Shown here one piece after another: positions 17,859 to 28,077 of a DNA stretch of 64,000 nt (positions are counted from its first letter, which is position 1; each line of letters starts with the position of its first letter). Where the stretch lies: positions 2,423,001-2,487,000 of the forward strand of contig NZ_CP088273.1 in the NCBI RefSeq assembly GCF_020731415.2, given 5' to 3'. Position numbers and translations under genes: made by a program. Below the pieces are notes generated by a model. It saw only the letters and a list, made by a program, of their open reading frames with translations. It made no database searches and was not told the DNA's origin. The stretch is from Phyllobacterium sp. T1293 (GTDB lineage: Bacteria > Pseudomonadota > Alphaproteobacteria > Rhizobiales > Rhizobiaceae).

Positions 17859-18766
17859 TTGGCCAAGAATTCGAAAAAGAAATCCGACCAGCCACAAGTC
17901 GGTAAGACAACGCTTAAACTCAAGATTGATGGGAAGAAGCGCAGCTTCAATATCGATGATCCCAAATTGCCCGATTGGATTGATGATGGTGCCCTTGCAT
18001 CTGGGGATTTTCCCTACACGGAAAAAATGGACAAGGACGAGTACGCAGACACCTTGGAACAGCTGCAAATAGAACTCGTCAAGATGCAGAGCTGGTTGCA
18101 GGAAACCGGCCGCCGCGTGATATCTGTTTTTGAGGGCCGTGATGCTGCGGGCAAGGGTGGTACGATCTTCACCTTGCGCCAATATATGAACCCTCGTAAT
18201 GCGCGCAATGTCGCGCTGCCCAAGCCCACCGAGACGGAAAGCGGACAATGGTATTACCAGCGTTACGTCTCACACTTCCCGACAAGCGGAGAATTCCTGA
18301 CGTTCGACCGCTCCTGGTACAATCGCGGTGGCGTCGAACCCGTCATGGGATTTTGCACGCCCGAACAGCATGAATCCTTTCTGGAGGAAACCCCGGCTTT
18401 GAGCGAATGATCGTGGCTGACGGTATTTTCTTTTTCAAATTCTGGCTCAACATCGGTCAGACCATGCAGCTCAAACGCTTCCATGATCGCCGCCATAGTC
18501 CGCTGAAGAACTGGAAGTTCTCGCCGATGGACATTGCCGGTGCCGAGAAATGGGATGACTACACAAAGGCTCGCGACGAGATGATGGCCCGGACCCATAC
18601 GGCCCATGCGCCGTGGACGGTCGTGCGCTCCAACGACAAGCGCCGCGCGCGCATCGCCGTTATCCGCCGCGTTCTATTAAGCCTGCCCTACAAAGATCGG
18701 GACCTTGAAGTCATTGGCAATGAAGATGCGCTGATCATTGGTTCGGGCCCGGGGTTTCTTGAATAG
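17859..18766 (+). CDS. ppk2: Polyphosphate kinase 2, reading frame broken by a one-base deletion
   Basis: PPK2 uses polyphosphate to phosphorylate nucleotides. The first frame has [18 protein letters not shown] (Walker A), [12 protein letters not shown] and [18 protein letters not shown] (Walker B), and stops at 18410 after an aberrant TPALSE. The family sequence continues in the next frame with [39 protein letters not shown] and [16 protein letters not shown]. One extra G near 18395, in the CCCCGG tract, restores [10 protein letters not shown] and a full-length protein of about 302 residues. This is a genuine recent mutation or a consensus error. The start is TTG 17859 with GGGAGG at good distance; ATG 17829 is the alternative. 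The 3' end overlaps the convergent glycosyltransferase gene by 32 bases. Confidence 0.88.
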
Positions 18767-20579
18767 ATCGCGCGGGGCGATGCGGTGTTTTTTCCCACAG
18801 GAATGGCAAGCGGTTTAATTGCCGCAAAGCCCGCCATGCGGCGAAGGACATCAACAGCCAATAAAGCGGTATCCATGGTAAAATCGGGCCGGGCATTCGG
18901 GTGCCCGCCAGCGCGCGTCGTCCCAGCGTGTGGAACGATAAATACCCCATGACGATATTGAGGATATCGAGAAAAAGAAGTTCCCGGATATCCGCAAAGA
19001 CGCCATACCCGGAAAGCCAGCAGAAGGTGGCTCCGGCAATAAAAAACAGAGTGAACGGATAAAGCAGCGAGGAAATAATCATCCCCGCTGCCAACAAATG
19101 ATAGGCAAGGAAGCGCTGAACGCCCAGTTGCCTCAGCAATATAACAGGCCGGCGCATCTGAACGAGCCAGGTCTGTATCCAGCCTTTGAACCAGCGCGTG
19201 CGTTGGCGAAACCATATGTCAATTTCGGTTGGCGCATCTTCAAGGGTTGGACGCGAAATCATATCGATCCGATACCCCAGTCGAGCCAGGCGGGTTCCAA
19301 GCTCCGCATCCTCCGTGACGTTGTGCGGGTCCCATCCTCCAGCGGCTCTCAGGCAATCATAACGAAAATGATTGGAGGTGCCACCAAGCGGCATTACCAA
19401 CCCATGATGCGCAAGCCATGGCAGGAAGCTCCTGAAATGAGCCGCATACTCGAACGCGAACATTCGCGCGATCATGCTTTCATGGGCATTGCCCACCTTG
19501 AGTGGAGCCTGAAGACATCCAAGTTTTTCATCAGCCGATTGGAAGCGTTGGAAGGCTTCGAGCAACTGGTCCGGATGGGGGCGATCCTCCGCATCATAGA
19601 TGACTACAAATGACCCTTTCGACAGCAACAAGCCGTAATTGAGCGCCTTTGGCTTCGTTCGCGGACCGCTGTCGGATATTGGCAGGATGTCAAAACACTG
19701 AGGCATTTCTTCACGCTTGAGCGCAGCCAGCGTCGCCTCATCGTCCGCTTCGCACAGAAACAGAACCTGTAGTTTCGATCGCGGCCAGTTCAGCCCCAAC
19801 ATGGCTTTTACCAGTTGCGGAACAATGTCTGCTTCCTGATAAAGCGCCACCATAACCGTGTAAACAGGAAGCTCATCAGGTCTGATTTCAAGCAGGGGTG
19901 ATAGGCTATCGCTACTCAGGCTCTTGCAGGCAACCAATCGCAACAGGACGCAGGAAAGGAAGAACAGGGAAAAAATAACGTGCAGCCCCTGCCATGTCAG
20001 TCGCGCGTTGTGAAATGCCAACAACAGAAAACAGGTTGCCAATCCGCCGACCAGAATACCTTGCCGGCCTGTCAGGACAATTTTCGCTGAATATTCCTGA
20101 TGCGTGTCCTCAACCATTCTCGATGCTTCATCGACGAGCAACTTTTCGTGGCCGGATCTTAGAAGCTCACGCACGCCTGACGGCGTGGTTATCCTCAATC
20201 GTGTTACCAAATCGCCGCGCTCTGACAAACCGCGCTTGATAACAGCAATATCATTGATGGTTGGCGCGATATAAATCAGCGCATTATTGTGGCGGGTGAG
20301 TACCGTTGCGATGCGTGCGCGTGGCAGAATGCTCATATTCAGGCCCGTGCGCAAAATAATGGTCGTGCTTCGGGGAACCTCTTCAAAAGCCACCCCCGCA
20401 ACATCAGCAATACACTGCCCGATCAACCCATCTTCGCCGCATGCACTTGCATAGAGTTCATCGATGAAAGAGGTGTTGTTGTTGATGGAAGCCGCGAAGG
20501 CAGCTTCTATCAGCGCTTTCGCCAAACCCGCACGATAGAGTCGCGCGGCCAGAAGAACTTCAATTTCACGGGAAAGCAC
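18735..20579 (-). CDS. Membrane glycosyltransferase family 2 protein (XagB-like)
   Basis: A 614-residue processive-type glycosyltransferase. The N-terminal 170 residues are helical and resemble the extra domain of large rhizobial GT2 proteins. Two membrane segments follow ([32 protein letters not shown]). The GT-A domain has [26 protein letters not shown] (donor-binding DxD-like), [14 protein letters not shown] with catalytic Asp, and the QRTRWFKGW motif. The C-terminus has several further membrane segments. It probably makes or exports an exopolysaccharide; the sugar is unknown. The GTG at 20579 is the only start in the open frame and has no clear ribosome site, so the N-terminus is uncertain. 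Confidence 0.82.
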   Translation of the reverse strand: MLSREIEVLLAARLYRAGLAKALIEAAFAASINNNTSFIDELYASACGEDGLIGQCIADVAGVAFEEVPRSTTIILRTGLNMSILPRARIATVLTRHNNALIYIAPTINDIAVIKRGLSERGDLVTRLRITTPSGVRELLRSGHEKLLVDEASRMVEDTHQEYSAKIVLTGRQGILVGGLATCFLLLAFHNARLTWQGLHVIFSLFFLSCVLLRLVACKSLSSDSLSPLLEIRPDELPVYTVMVALYQEADIVPQLVKAMLGLNWPRSKLQVLFLCEADDEATLAALKREEMPQCFDILPISDSGPRTKPKALNYGLLLSKGSFVVIYDAEDRPHPDQLLEAFQRFQSADEKLGCLQAPLKVGNAHESMIARMFAFEYAAHFRSFLPWLAHHGLVMPLGGTSNHFRYDCLRAAGGWDPHNVTEDAELGTRLARLGYRIDMISRPTLEDAPTEIDIWFRQRTRWFKGWIQTWLVQMRRPVILLRQLGVQRFLAYHLLAAGMIISSLLYPFTLFFIAGATFCWLSGYGVFADIRELLFLDILNIVMGYLSFHTLGRRALAGTRMPGPILPWIPLYWLLMSFAAWRALRQLNRLPFLWEKTPHRPARSIQETPGPNQ

Positions 20580-20908
20580 TGGCCGTCTACTGGATGCAGG
20601 TTTCCTGAATGCTCGCGATGGACAGAACGTGTTTCTTTAGCAATGAACAAGCCAACATTATAAACTCAACCCACAATTCGAAATTGAAAATGAAGTTCAG
20701 AACAATTTATAGCTTTATAAACAATAGGTTATACTTGTAGGCGTGATTTACATCTATAACAATCCATCGAAAGTCGAAGCCAGTTATCAAATCCGGTCCT
20801 GCCCGGCAGATGGGTACGATGGATAAACCCAACCACAACCATCAAACCTGTCATGTCGGAACCAGCCGTGCTAATCTTCAGGCAAATCACATCAGATTCT
20901 GAGATCGA
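20580..20908. other. Intergenic region between glycosyltransferase and binding-protein genes
   Basis: A 329-base stretch, A+T-rich between about 20650 and 20750. It separates divergent genes and should hold both promoters. No hairpin terminator, RNA gene or credible small protein is visible. The glycosyltransferase frame remains open upstream to a TAA near 20640 without another start codon. Confidence 0.4.
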
Positions 20909-21748
20909 ATGCATATCCGGACAATCGCTTTTTGCACTGCAGGTTTCCTCATGGCGGGGCTGTCCCAAGCCGTTGCCGCATCGGATTTTCCGCATTACTG
21001 GGATGGGCGGGAGCACGTCGCAAAACCAGACCTTTCCACGGTCGAGCGTATCCGGTTTGTCACCACGGTGGATTATCCGCCATTCAATTTCGTTGACGCA
21101 AGCGGGCGTATTTCCGGTTTCAATATCGATCTGGTGCGAGCCATCTGCAACGAGTTGAATGTGACTGCGATTTGCCAGATCGAAGCACGGCCATGGAACG
21201 AATTGCAGCAGACCGTAGAAAACGGCGAAGCCGAGGCAATCATCGCTGGGTTGAAACCCACAACAGCGCTGCGGGAAAAGTTCGCATTCACCGCTCCCTA
21301 TATGCGCTTGCCTGCCCGTTTCGTTACCTTAAAGGAAACGGGCCTTGCGGAGCCTTTGGCTGACAAGCTTGAGAACAAAGTGGTTGGCGTCGTTGCCGGG
21401 TCCGTTCATCAGGCGATTTTTGCCGACTATTTTCCCAAAGATCGATGGGTCGGCTATCCCACGCGCGAATTGATGTTGAAGGATTTGCTGGACAAGAAAA
21501 TCGACGCAGTTTTCGGCGACGGGTCTGATCTGTCGTTCTGGATTGGCAGCCCGGAAGCCAAGAATTGCTGCACGTTTGCCGGTGGACCTTACATTGCGCC
21601 GCAGTTTCTGGGCGATGGTATGATGATCGCCACCACGACGAAAAACACCGATCTCGTTGATGCCTTCAATTTTGCATTGAAATCCATGGAAGAAAAAGGC
21701 ACGACCTCTGAACTCTATCTGCGGTACTTTCCCGTCGATTTTTATTAA
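20909..21748 (+). CDS. Periplasmic solute-binding protein, family 3
   Basis: 279 residues with a signal peptide (MHIRTIAFCTAGFLMAGLSQ, cleavage near AVAA). The mature part is a bacterial SBP family 3 fold: RFVTTVDYPPFNFVDASG, SGFNIDLVRAICNEL, ARPWNELQQTVENGEAEAI and DKKIDAVFGDGSDLSFW. Such proteins bind amino acids or related polar solutes in the periplasm for an ABC importer or a sensor. No permease or ATPase gene is adjacent, so it either serves a transporter elsewhere or signals. The ligand cannot be read from the sequence. It lies about 100 bases upstream of lysK on the same strand. Confidence 0.85.
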   Translation: MHIRTIAFCTAGFLMAGLSQAVAASDFPHYWDGREHVAKPDLSTVERIRFVTTVDYPPFNFVDASGRISGFNIDLVRAICNELNVTAICQIEARPWNELQQTVENGEAEAIIAGLKPTTALREKFAFTAPYMRLPARFVTLKETGLAEPLADKLENKVVGVVAGSVHQAIFADYFPKDRWVGYPTRELMLKDLLDKKIDAVFGDGSDLSFWIGSPEAKNCCTFAGGPYIAPQFLGDGMMIATTTKNTDLVDAFNFALKSMEEKGTTSELYLRYFPVDFY

Positions 21749-21855
21749 AACCGCCTACCAACAGTCCTGTGTGACGCCGTGGCAATTGACGCGGCGAAGC
21801 TGCCGCCATAGTGTCCGCGCGCTTCACCACATGGCAGGAAAACAGGAAACCGAGA

Positions 21856-23513
21856 ATGACTTCGCGCCCCAATACCCAAATCGAACTGACCCCCGAGCTT
21901 ATCGCGGCGGCAGCAGAGGCCAAAGCGTGGCCCTTCGAAGAGGCGCAGAAGATTATCAAACGGTATGAGAAAACAGGTTATCCTGAAACCGTGCTGTTCG
22001 AAACGGGTTACGGTCCATCCGGCCTCCCCCACATCGGCACGTTCGGCGAAGTTGCGCGGACCTCGATGGTTCGACACGCCTTTCGCGTCCTGACAAAGGA
22101 CAGCGTCAGGACAAAGATTTTGTGCTTTTCAGACGATATGGATGGATTGCGCAAAGTTCCAGACAATGTACCAAACCGGGATATGATGGCGTCGTATCTG
22201 GGCAAGCCGCTCAGCCGCATCCCTGATCCCTTCTCCAACGAATATCCATCGTTCGGCGCCGCCAATAATGCCCGGTTGCGGGCATTTCTCGACCGCTTCG
22301 GCTTCGACTATGAATTCGCATCCGCCACAGATTATTATACGTCGGGCCGGTTTGACGAGACGCTGCTCAAAATGCTGGCGGCCTATGATGATGTCATGAA
22401 CATCATCCAGCCAACCTTGGGTGAGGAACGCCGGGCAACCTATTCGCCCTTCCTGCCTATCAGCCCGACCACAGGCATTGTCCTGCAGGTACCCATGATT
22501 GCCCGCAATGTGCAAAAAGGTACCATTACTTATGAAGATCCGGATACCGGCGAGCACATAGAAACGGAAGTCACTGGCGGCAAGGTCAAGTGCCAATGGA
22601 AAGCCGATTGGGCCATGCGCTGGACCGCGCTTGGTGTCGACTATGAAATGGCAGGCAAGGACCTGATCGACTCCGTTACGCTGTCATCCAAGATTTGCCG
22701 CGCTATTGGCGGCCGCGCGCCCGAAGGCTTCAATTATGAGCTTTTCCTTGATGACAAGGGCCAGAAGATTTCGAAGTCGAAGGGCAATGGCTTGACCATC
22801 GATGACTGGCTGACCTATGCCCCGACCGAGAGCCTCTCGCTCTATATGTTCCAGAAGCCGAAGACCGCGAAAAAACTCTATTTCGACGTTATCCCGAAGG
22901 CAGTGGACGAGTACTTCACGTTCCTTTCCGCGTATCAGCGGCAGGAATGGAAGGAGCGGCTGGGCAACCCTGTCTGGCATCAGCATTACGGCAACCCGCC
23001 CGTACTTGATATGCCCGTGCCTTTCGCCATGCTGCTCAACCTTGTCAGCGCTTCAAACGCCGAGAATGCCGACGTTCTCTGGGGCTTCATTTCCCGTTAT
23101 GCACCAGGTGTGACACAGGAGAACAATCCGAAGCTCAATGAACTCGTTACCTATGCGATCCGGTATTTCAATGACTTCGTCAAGCCGACGAAGAAGTTCC
23201 GCCCGGCTGATGAGGTCGAGCTTGAGGCCCTGAGGGGCATTGACGCGCAGCTCGCGACATTGCCTGCGGATGCGGATGGCAATGCGATCCAGAATGCCAT
23301 GCTGGACGTCGCCCGTGGCATTGAACGCTATCAGGATCATACCAAGAAGAGCCCGAGGGTGGACCCGGTGTATCCGTGTCGTTCTTCCAGATGCTCTATG
23401 AGGTGCTGATCGGGCAGGAACGCGGACCGCGCTTTGGCTCTTTCGTCGCGCTTTATGGCATCAATGAAACACGGGCGCTCATCAAAAAGGCATTGACGGG
23501 TCAATTGGCTTAG
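21856..23513 (+). CDS. lysK: Class I lysyl-tRNA synthetase, reading frame broken by a one-base deletion
   Basis: Charges tRNA-Lys. Unlike the class II enzyme of most bacteria, many alphaproteobacteria use this archaeal-type class I form. Signature motifs are [16 protein letters not shown] (HIGH-equivalent HIGT) and [14 protein letters not shown] (KMSKS-equivalent). The frame opens at 21811 but ATG 21856 matches the family start. It stops early at 23409 after an aberrant tail. Inserting one G near 23355 gives [20 protein letters not shown] and a natural end at 23513, about 552 residues. The downstream part is well conserved and stop-free, so a consensus error is plausible for an essential gene. 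No second LysRS is in the window. Confidence 0.9.
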
Positions 23514-23551
23514 TTCTTCCATATCAGGAGTAGAATCCTCGGGAGGAACGG

Positions 23552-23935
23552 ATGATTGACCACACCGGAGTGAATGTCAGCAATTTCGAAGAGAGCAAGA
23601 AGTTCTATCAGAAAGCGCTGGCAGCCATTGGTTATGAACTGATTGTCGAGTTTCCTGCCTCTGTCACCGGCAGCGCTGATGTTGCCGGTTTTGGCGAAGG
23701 CGGCAAACCGGATTTCTGGATTGCCAGCGGCACGCCGAACAATCCCCCTGTCCATGTTGCGTTTCGTGTCAGCAATCGTGCGTTTGTGGATGCCTTCCAT
23801 AAGGCGGCGCTTGAAGCGGGTGGCAAAGACAATGGCCAGCCCGGACTGCGTGCCCATTATCATCCCGATTATTATGGGGCCTTTGTACACGATCCGGACA
23901 GCCATAATGTGGAAGCTGTCTGCCACGAGCGTTGA
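23552..23935 (+). CDS. VOC family (glyoxalase/bleomycin resistance-like) protein
   Basis: 127 residues forming one VOC unit: MIDHTGVNVSNFEESKKFYQ with the metal-ligand His, PPVHVAFRVSNRAFVDAFHK, and RAHYHPDYYGAFVHDPDSHN near the end with further His and Asp ligands. The final VEAVCHER is typical of a common group of small VOC proteins of unknown substrate. The fold is cytosolic and probably dimeric and metal-dependent. It lies 38 bases after the lysK stop and could be co-transcribed, but no functional link is evident. Confidence 0.88.
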   Translation: MIDHTGVNVSNFEESKKFYQKALAAIGYELIVEFPASVTGSADVAGFGEGGKPDFWIASGTPNNPPVHVAFRVSNRAFVDAFHKAALEAGGKDNGQPGLRAHYHPDYYGAFVHDPDSHNVEAVCHER

Positions 23936-23948
23936 GGAATTAAGCTCT

Positions 23949-24824
23949 CTACTGCGGCTTCGGCGGAAATGATGCGTCAGGTGCAGTCACCGGCGGCGGC
24001 GCGGGCTGTAGCCCTGGCACATCACCGGAAGAATCAAGCAATGGCGCTTCATCAATTGCCGGAAGCGTTGGAGGCGGGCTGCCAAAAATGCCAAGCTTCG
24101 CCTCCTGCGCCCTTTTCATGTTTTCAGCCAGAGATGTGCCATCAGCGGCCCGTGCCCAGCCATTATCAACCAGCCATGCGGCCAGATTGATGGTGCCAAG
24201 CTTGCATTGGGTCGAAATAACAGCCTCCGGCGGCTGACCGGGAACATTGCATTCTATGGCTTTCGAGCGCAGCCAATTGCGAAAAGCAGTGCGGGCAGCC
24301 ATGCCGCAAGGCCATGATGCACCACCGTCAATTGCACAGGTTTCATCAGGGGATATAATGTTGATGCCCTCAACGGTGATCCTGTAGCCGGAGGCCTCAA
24401 CTGTCCCCGCAGCGGTCGCCACTGGCCGGTAAAGCAATTTGGGTCTTGCCGTATTATCAACCGGCACAGGCGGTGGTGGAGGCGGCGGCGGCACTGCCTG
24501 CCCGATCTCGCTCAGCGGTTGACGCGGTTCGATGCGTTGCAGAGGCACTGTTTCCTTACCCGTAAAGGAAAAACCATCCGGATCAACCTGCCGTGCGGCA
24601 GTTGTTGTTTGTGGCGCTGGAGGTGCCGCTTCCTGCAGCTGGTCAGAGTTACCCGGCGCTTCACCGCCCGCATCATCGGGTATCTGAAAGGTTTCCGGAG
24701 CAATCGTTACATCTTGCCCGCTTACACCTGATGATGGCAGGCCGATATAAAACGGCGAGATGAAGACATAGGCCAAACCAAGCCCGACCAGAATGGTCAG
24801 AATATAGAGCGGTATCTGACGCAT
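23949..24824 (-). CDS. Membrane-anchored thermonuclease (SNase)-like protein
   Basis: 291 residues. An N-terminal membrane anchor (IPLYILTILVGLGLAYVFIS) is followed by a low-complexity Pro/Ala/Gln linker that includes PPPPPPPP, and then a C-terminal SNase-like domain of about 120 residues (SGYRITVEGINIISPDETC, WPCGMAARTAFRNWLRSKAI, INLAAWLVDNGWARA, MKRAQEAKLGIFG). The usual catalytic Arg/Glu pattern of active nucleases is not obvious, so enzymatic activity is doubtful. A Pro-rich tail ends the protein. It should face the periplasm. It follows the S24 repressor gene by 18 bases on the same strand, so the two are probably co-transcribed. Confidence 0.75.
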   Translation of the reverse strand: MRQIPLYILTILVGLGLAYVFISPFYIGLPSSGVSGQDVTIAPETFQIPDDAGGEAPGNSDQLQEAAPPAPQTTTAARQVDPDGFSFTGKETVPLQRIEPRQPLSEIGQAVPPPPPPPPVPVDNTARPKLLYRPVATAAGTVEASGYRITVEGINIISPDETCAIDGGASWPCGMAARTAFRNWLRSKAIECNVPGQPPEAVISTQCKLGTINLAAWLVDNGWARAADGTSLAENMKRAQEAKLGIFGSPPPTLPAIDEAPLLDSSGDVPGLQPAPPPVTAPDASFPPKPQ

Positions 24825-24842
24825 GGGGGAATTCGCTCCCTG

Positions 24843-25487
24843 TTATTGGCTGGCCCACAATATCCGGGCAATCCAGTCGATATGAACGGCATCGAATGTC
24901 CGGTTGGCGTGCTCCGGGTTCATTGACAGCAGTTCAACAGTGCGCGGGGTCTGGCGTGCGAGAATTTTGGCCATGACCTCACCCTCTTTTGTGCGGACAA
25001 CGACACGATCGCCGCGACGCACGGGAGCACCGGGCGCGACAATGATTGTATCGCCATCGCGATAAAGTGGCAGCATGGAGTCGCCGGAAACTTCCAGCGC
25101 ATAGACGGCATCACCCGATCCAACGGGAAATTCGACCACATCCCAGCCCTGCCCCACCGGAAAACCGCCATCGTCAAAGAAGCCGCCCGCCCCCGCCTGG
25201 GCAAAGCCCAGCAGCGGTACGGAGCGCATCACACCGCTTCCGGCCCTGTTGCCCTTACCGCCGATAACCAGCAGCATGAATTCATCCAGAGACGCGCCCG
25301 TCGCTTCCATGATCTTGGCCAGCGATTCCGTCGAAGGCCACCGCGCACGGCCATCAACCGCATAGCGCTTGGATTTGTTGAATGTGGTGGGGTCAAGCCC
25401 GGCACGCTTCGCCAATCCCGAAACGGAAAGCGAATGGCGTTCCGCCAGCGCATCAATGGCCGCCCAGATTCGGTCGTGTGAAAACAT
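24843..25487 (-). CDS. Helix-turn-helix transcriptional regulator with S24 (LexA-like) peptidase domain
   Basis: 214 residues. The N-terminal half is an XRE-like DNA-binding domain (HSLSVSGLAKRAGLDPTTFN). The C-terminal half is an S24 domain: a probable Ala-Gly cleavage site in GFAQAGAGGFF, the catalytic Ser in VSGDSMLPLYRDGD, and the catalytic Lys in GEVMAKILARQ. Such regulators resemble phage CI or LexA repressors and inactivate themselves by cleavage on DNA damage, but many chromosomal alphaproteobacterial members are not phage-linked. No prophage genes are nearby, and it shares a transcript with an SNase-like protein. The target genes are unknown. Confidence 0.88.
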   Translation of the reverse strand: MFSHDRIWAAIDALAERHSLSVSGLAKRAGLDPTTFNKSKRYAVDGRARWPSTESLAKIMEATGASLDEFMLLVIGGKGNRAGSGVMRSVPLLGFAQAGAGGFFDDGGFPVGQGWDVVEFPVGSGDAVYALEVSGDSMLPLYRDGDTIIVAPGAPVRRGDRVVVRTKEGEVMAKILARQTPRTVELLSMNPEHANRTFDAVHIDWIARILWASQ

Positions 25488-25582
25488 CAGATTCTTCCAG
25501 ATAAAGGAAAAAATACCTTCACTAAAGTTCTAGGAGCGATTTGAGGAAAAGTCGAGTTAAAACGCGGAAAACTTTCTTATTT

Positions 25583-25766
25583 TAGTGGTGTGGTTCGTGG
25601 TTCGTGGTTCGACAAGCTCACCATGAGGGAGAGTGGGGATGCAAAGCTAATCGCAAAGGGTGCAGCACAAATATTGCAGATCACCAATGTTGCAGAACTT
25701 GACTCCCCTTCATCACCCCTCTCCCTCATGGTGAGCTTGTCGAACCACGAACCACGAACCACCACG
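25583..25766. repeat. Long palindromic intergenic repeat, copy A
   Basis: Left arm about 25585-25634 and right arm about 25716-25765 are nearly perfect inverted copies; each contains the block GACAAGCTCACCATGAGGGA or its complement and repeated TGGTTCG units. The spacer contains GCTAATCGC and TGCAG motifs also present in copy B at 48603-48921. The arms create spurious open frames on both strands. It lies between the convergent-facing ends of the S24 gene promoter region and the fadB terminator. Confidence 0.85.
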
Positions 25767-25806
25767 CACGATATTCATGCAAAGCTTGAACTACCTGCAA
25801 TAACAA

Positions 25807-25831
25807 TGAGGGGATCAGTATCTGACCCCCT
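25807..25831. terminator. Hairpin downstream of the beta-oxidation operon
   Basis: GAGGGGATCAG and CTGACCCCCTC form a stem with a TAT loop just beyond the stop codon of the fused hydratase/dehydrogenase gene. ATTTTT follows on the plus strand; on the minus strand the T-run is weak. It probably ends the operon. Confidence 0.6.
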
Positions 25832-25841
25832 CATTTTTCAA

Positions 25842-28064
25842 TCACGCAGCTTTTTTCTTCTTGGCTTCAACCGGATAGGGATTGAAGCGCTCATAGAAGG
25901 TTTCACCTGTTTCAGCCATATCAAGCAGCAGTTTCGGTGCCTTGAACTGGGCGCCGTACTTCTTCTGCAAGCCTTTGGCGATCTTCACGAAATTCGCTGC
26001 ACCAATGCCATCGATGTAGGACAGTGTTCCGCCCGTATAGGGTGCAAAACCGAAAGCGAGGATCGAGCCGACATCCGCTTCACGCGGGTCGGTAACAATA
26101 CCTTCTTCCATAACGCGGGCCGCTTCCAAGGCGATGGTGAAGAGGAAGCGCTGCTTTAGTTCTTCCACATCGATCTTGTCGGCATCCTGCTGCGGATAAA
26201 GCGTCTTCAGCTCTGGCCAAAGATGCTTCTTGGCTGGCTTGGCCGGATAGTCATAAAAACCCTTGCCATTCTTGCGGCCACGACGGTCATACTTATCGAC
26301 CAGCGTATTGACCAGTTCCACATGACGCGGGTCGACAGCTTTCGGGCCAAGATCGGCAAGCGTTGCCTTGAGGATTTTCTGCGACAGGTCGATTGCAGTT
26401 TCGTCGTTGAGCGCGAGCGGTCCCACCGGCATGCCAGCCATGCGCGCGACATTCTCGATCATTGCAGGCGGAACGCCTTCCACGAGCATGTTGTAGGCTT
26501 CGCACATGTAGCGCAGAACGCAGCGATTGACATAGAAGCCCCGCGTATCGTTGACGACAATCGGCGTCTTCTTGATTGCACGAACGTAGTCGAGCGCAAC
26601 AGCCAGTGCCTTCTCGGAAGTCTTCTTGCCCAAAATAACCTCGACCAGCATCATCTTGTCGACAGGCGAGAAGAAGTGAATGCCGATAAAGTTCTTTGGC
26701 CGTACCGAAACCTTGGCAAGGCCGGTGATCGGCAATGTCGAGGTGTTGGATGCAAACACAGCTGCGGGCTTCAACACGGCTTCGGCCTGTTCCGTTGCCT
26801 TGCGCTTGACTTCACGGTCTTCGAACACAGCTTCGATGACAAGATCCGCACCGTCAAGTTCCGCATATTGCGTTGTCGCCGTGATCAGACCGAGGAGCTT
26901 TTCCTTGTCCTCAGCAGTCGCCTTGCCCTTCTGGACTTCCTTGGTGATCAGGTCAGTCGTATGCGCCTTGCCCTTATCCGCAGCTTCCTGAGTCTGGTCG
27001 ATCAGAACGACAGGAATACCGGCTTTGGCAGTGACATAAGCAATACCTGCACCCATGAAACCGGCACCGATAACACCGACCTTCTTGAACTTGGTTGGCT
27101 TGACGTCAACAGGACGGCGCGCACCCTTATTCAACTCCTGCAGGGAAACGAATAGCGAGCGGATCATCATGCCCGCTTCGGTGCTCTGCAGGATGTTGGT
27201 GAAGTAGCGCTGCTCGATCTTCAGACCCGTATCGAAAGGCACGAGAAGGCCTTCATAGACGGATTTGAGGATCGCGGCGGCACCCGGATAATTACCATAG
27301 GTTTCACGGCGCAGAATGGCCGTTGCAGCTGGCCAGAGATTGGCACCCGCTGCCGAATAGATCGCACCGCCGGGAAGCTTGAAGCCCTTTTCATCCCATG
27401 GCTGAACAGGCTTCAGGCCTGCCTTGATCATTTTCTTGGCGGTTTCAACGAGCTTCTTGGCCGGAGCAATTTCGTGTACCAGACCCATGGCCTTGGCGCG
27501 CGCAGCGGTCAGGCTGGAGCCCGTCGTCATCATCTGCAGGGCGTCCTGCTGGTTGGTCAGGCGCGGGACACGCTGTGTACCACCGGCACCAGGGAAGATG
27601 CCAACCTTGACTTCAGGCAGAGCCATTTTCACCGATGGATCATCGGAAACAACGCGACCATGACAGGCCAGCGACATTTCGAATGCGCCGCCCATGCAGG
27701 TGCCGTTGATGGCCGAAACCCATGGCTTGCCAGATGTTTCAAGCTTGCGGAACAGACCGCCCATCTTGCCGGTGTTTTCGAACAGAAGCTCAACGGCCTT
27801 CTTGGGGTCCTTGGCTTTTTCATCCTGAAACAGCTGGAACATGCGCTTGAGCATGGTCAGGTCAGCACCGCCGGAGAATGTATCCTTGCCAGAGGTGATG
27901 ACCGCGCCCTTGATGGCTTCGTCCTTGGCAACCCGGTCAACGATGGCGTCGAGTTCCTTCATCACCTCTTCGGTGAAGACATTCATCGATTTGTCAGGCA
28001 TATCCCATGTTACGAGCGCAATACCATCGGCGTCGACGTCGAATTTGAAGTTTGTATAGCTCAT
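25842..28064 (-). CDS. fadB: Fused enoyl-CoA hydratase / 3-hydroxyacyl-CoA dehydrogenase
   Basis: Bifunctional beta-oxidation enzyme of about 740 residues. The N-terminal crotonase domain has [19 protein letters not shown] and [20 protein letters not shown] with the two catalytic Glu regions. The NAD-binding domain starts near residue 325 with [17 protein letters not shown], and the C-terminal dehydrogenase domains have [16 protein letters not shown] and [10 protein letters not shown]. It is closer to the FadJ-type alphaproteobacterial form. ATG 28064 is preceded by GGGAGAG; an upstream frame to 28121 overlaps the thiolase gene. Only 13 bases separate it from the thiolase, so the two form one operon and probably one complex. 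Confidence 0.93.
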   Translation of the reverse strand: MSYTNFKFDVDADGIALVTWDMPDKSMNVFTEEVMKELDAIVDRVAKDEAIKGAVITSGKDTFSGGADLTMLKRMFQLFQDEKAKDPKKAVELLFENTGKMGGLFRKLETSGKPWVSAINGTCMGGAFEMSLACHGRVVSDDPSVKMALPEVKVGIFPGAGGTQRVPRLTNQQDALQMMTTGSSLTAARAKAMGLVHEIAPAKKLVETAKKMIKAGLKPVQPWDEKGFKLPGGAIYSAAGANLWPAATAILRRETYGNYPGAAAILKSVYEGLLVPFDTGLKIEQRYFTNILQSTEAGMMIRSLFVSLQELNKGARRPVDVKPTKFKKVGVIGAGFMGAGIAYVTAKAGIPVVLIDQTQEAADKGKAHTTDLITKEVQKGKATAEDKEKLLGLITATTQYAELDGADLVIEAVFEDREVKRKATEQAEAVLKPAAVFASNTSTLPITGLAKVSVRPKNFIGIHFFSPVDKMMLVEVILGKKTSEKALAVALDYVRAIKKTPIVVNDTRGFYVNRCVLRYMCEAYNMLVEGVPPAMIENVARMAGMPVGPLALNDETAIDLSQKILKATLADLGPKAVDPRHVELVNTLVDKYDRRGRKNGKGFYDYPAKPAKKHLWPELKTLYPQQDADKIDVEELKQRFLFTIALEAARVMEEGIVTDPREADVGSILAFGFAPYTGGTLSYIDGIGAANFVKIAKGLQKKYGAQFKAPKLLLDMAETGETFYERFNPYPVEAKKKKAA

Positions 28065-28077
28065 CTTCTGCTCTCCC

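Noticed and set aside
24460..24510. G/T- and C-rich tract resembling a simple-sequence repeat
   Set aside because: It is the coding sequence of the polyproline linker in the SNase-like protein, not an independent repeat.
25590..26159. 189-codon plus-strand frame across the palindromic repeat and the fadB end
   Set aside because: Its first half is encoded by the repeat arms and the rest is antisense to fadB; no start signal.
26223..27155. 310-codon plus-strand frame opposite fadB
   Set aside because: Antisense shadow of a high-confidence gene, common in G+C-rich coding DNA; no motif or ribosome site.
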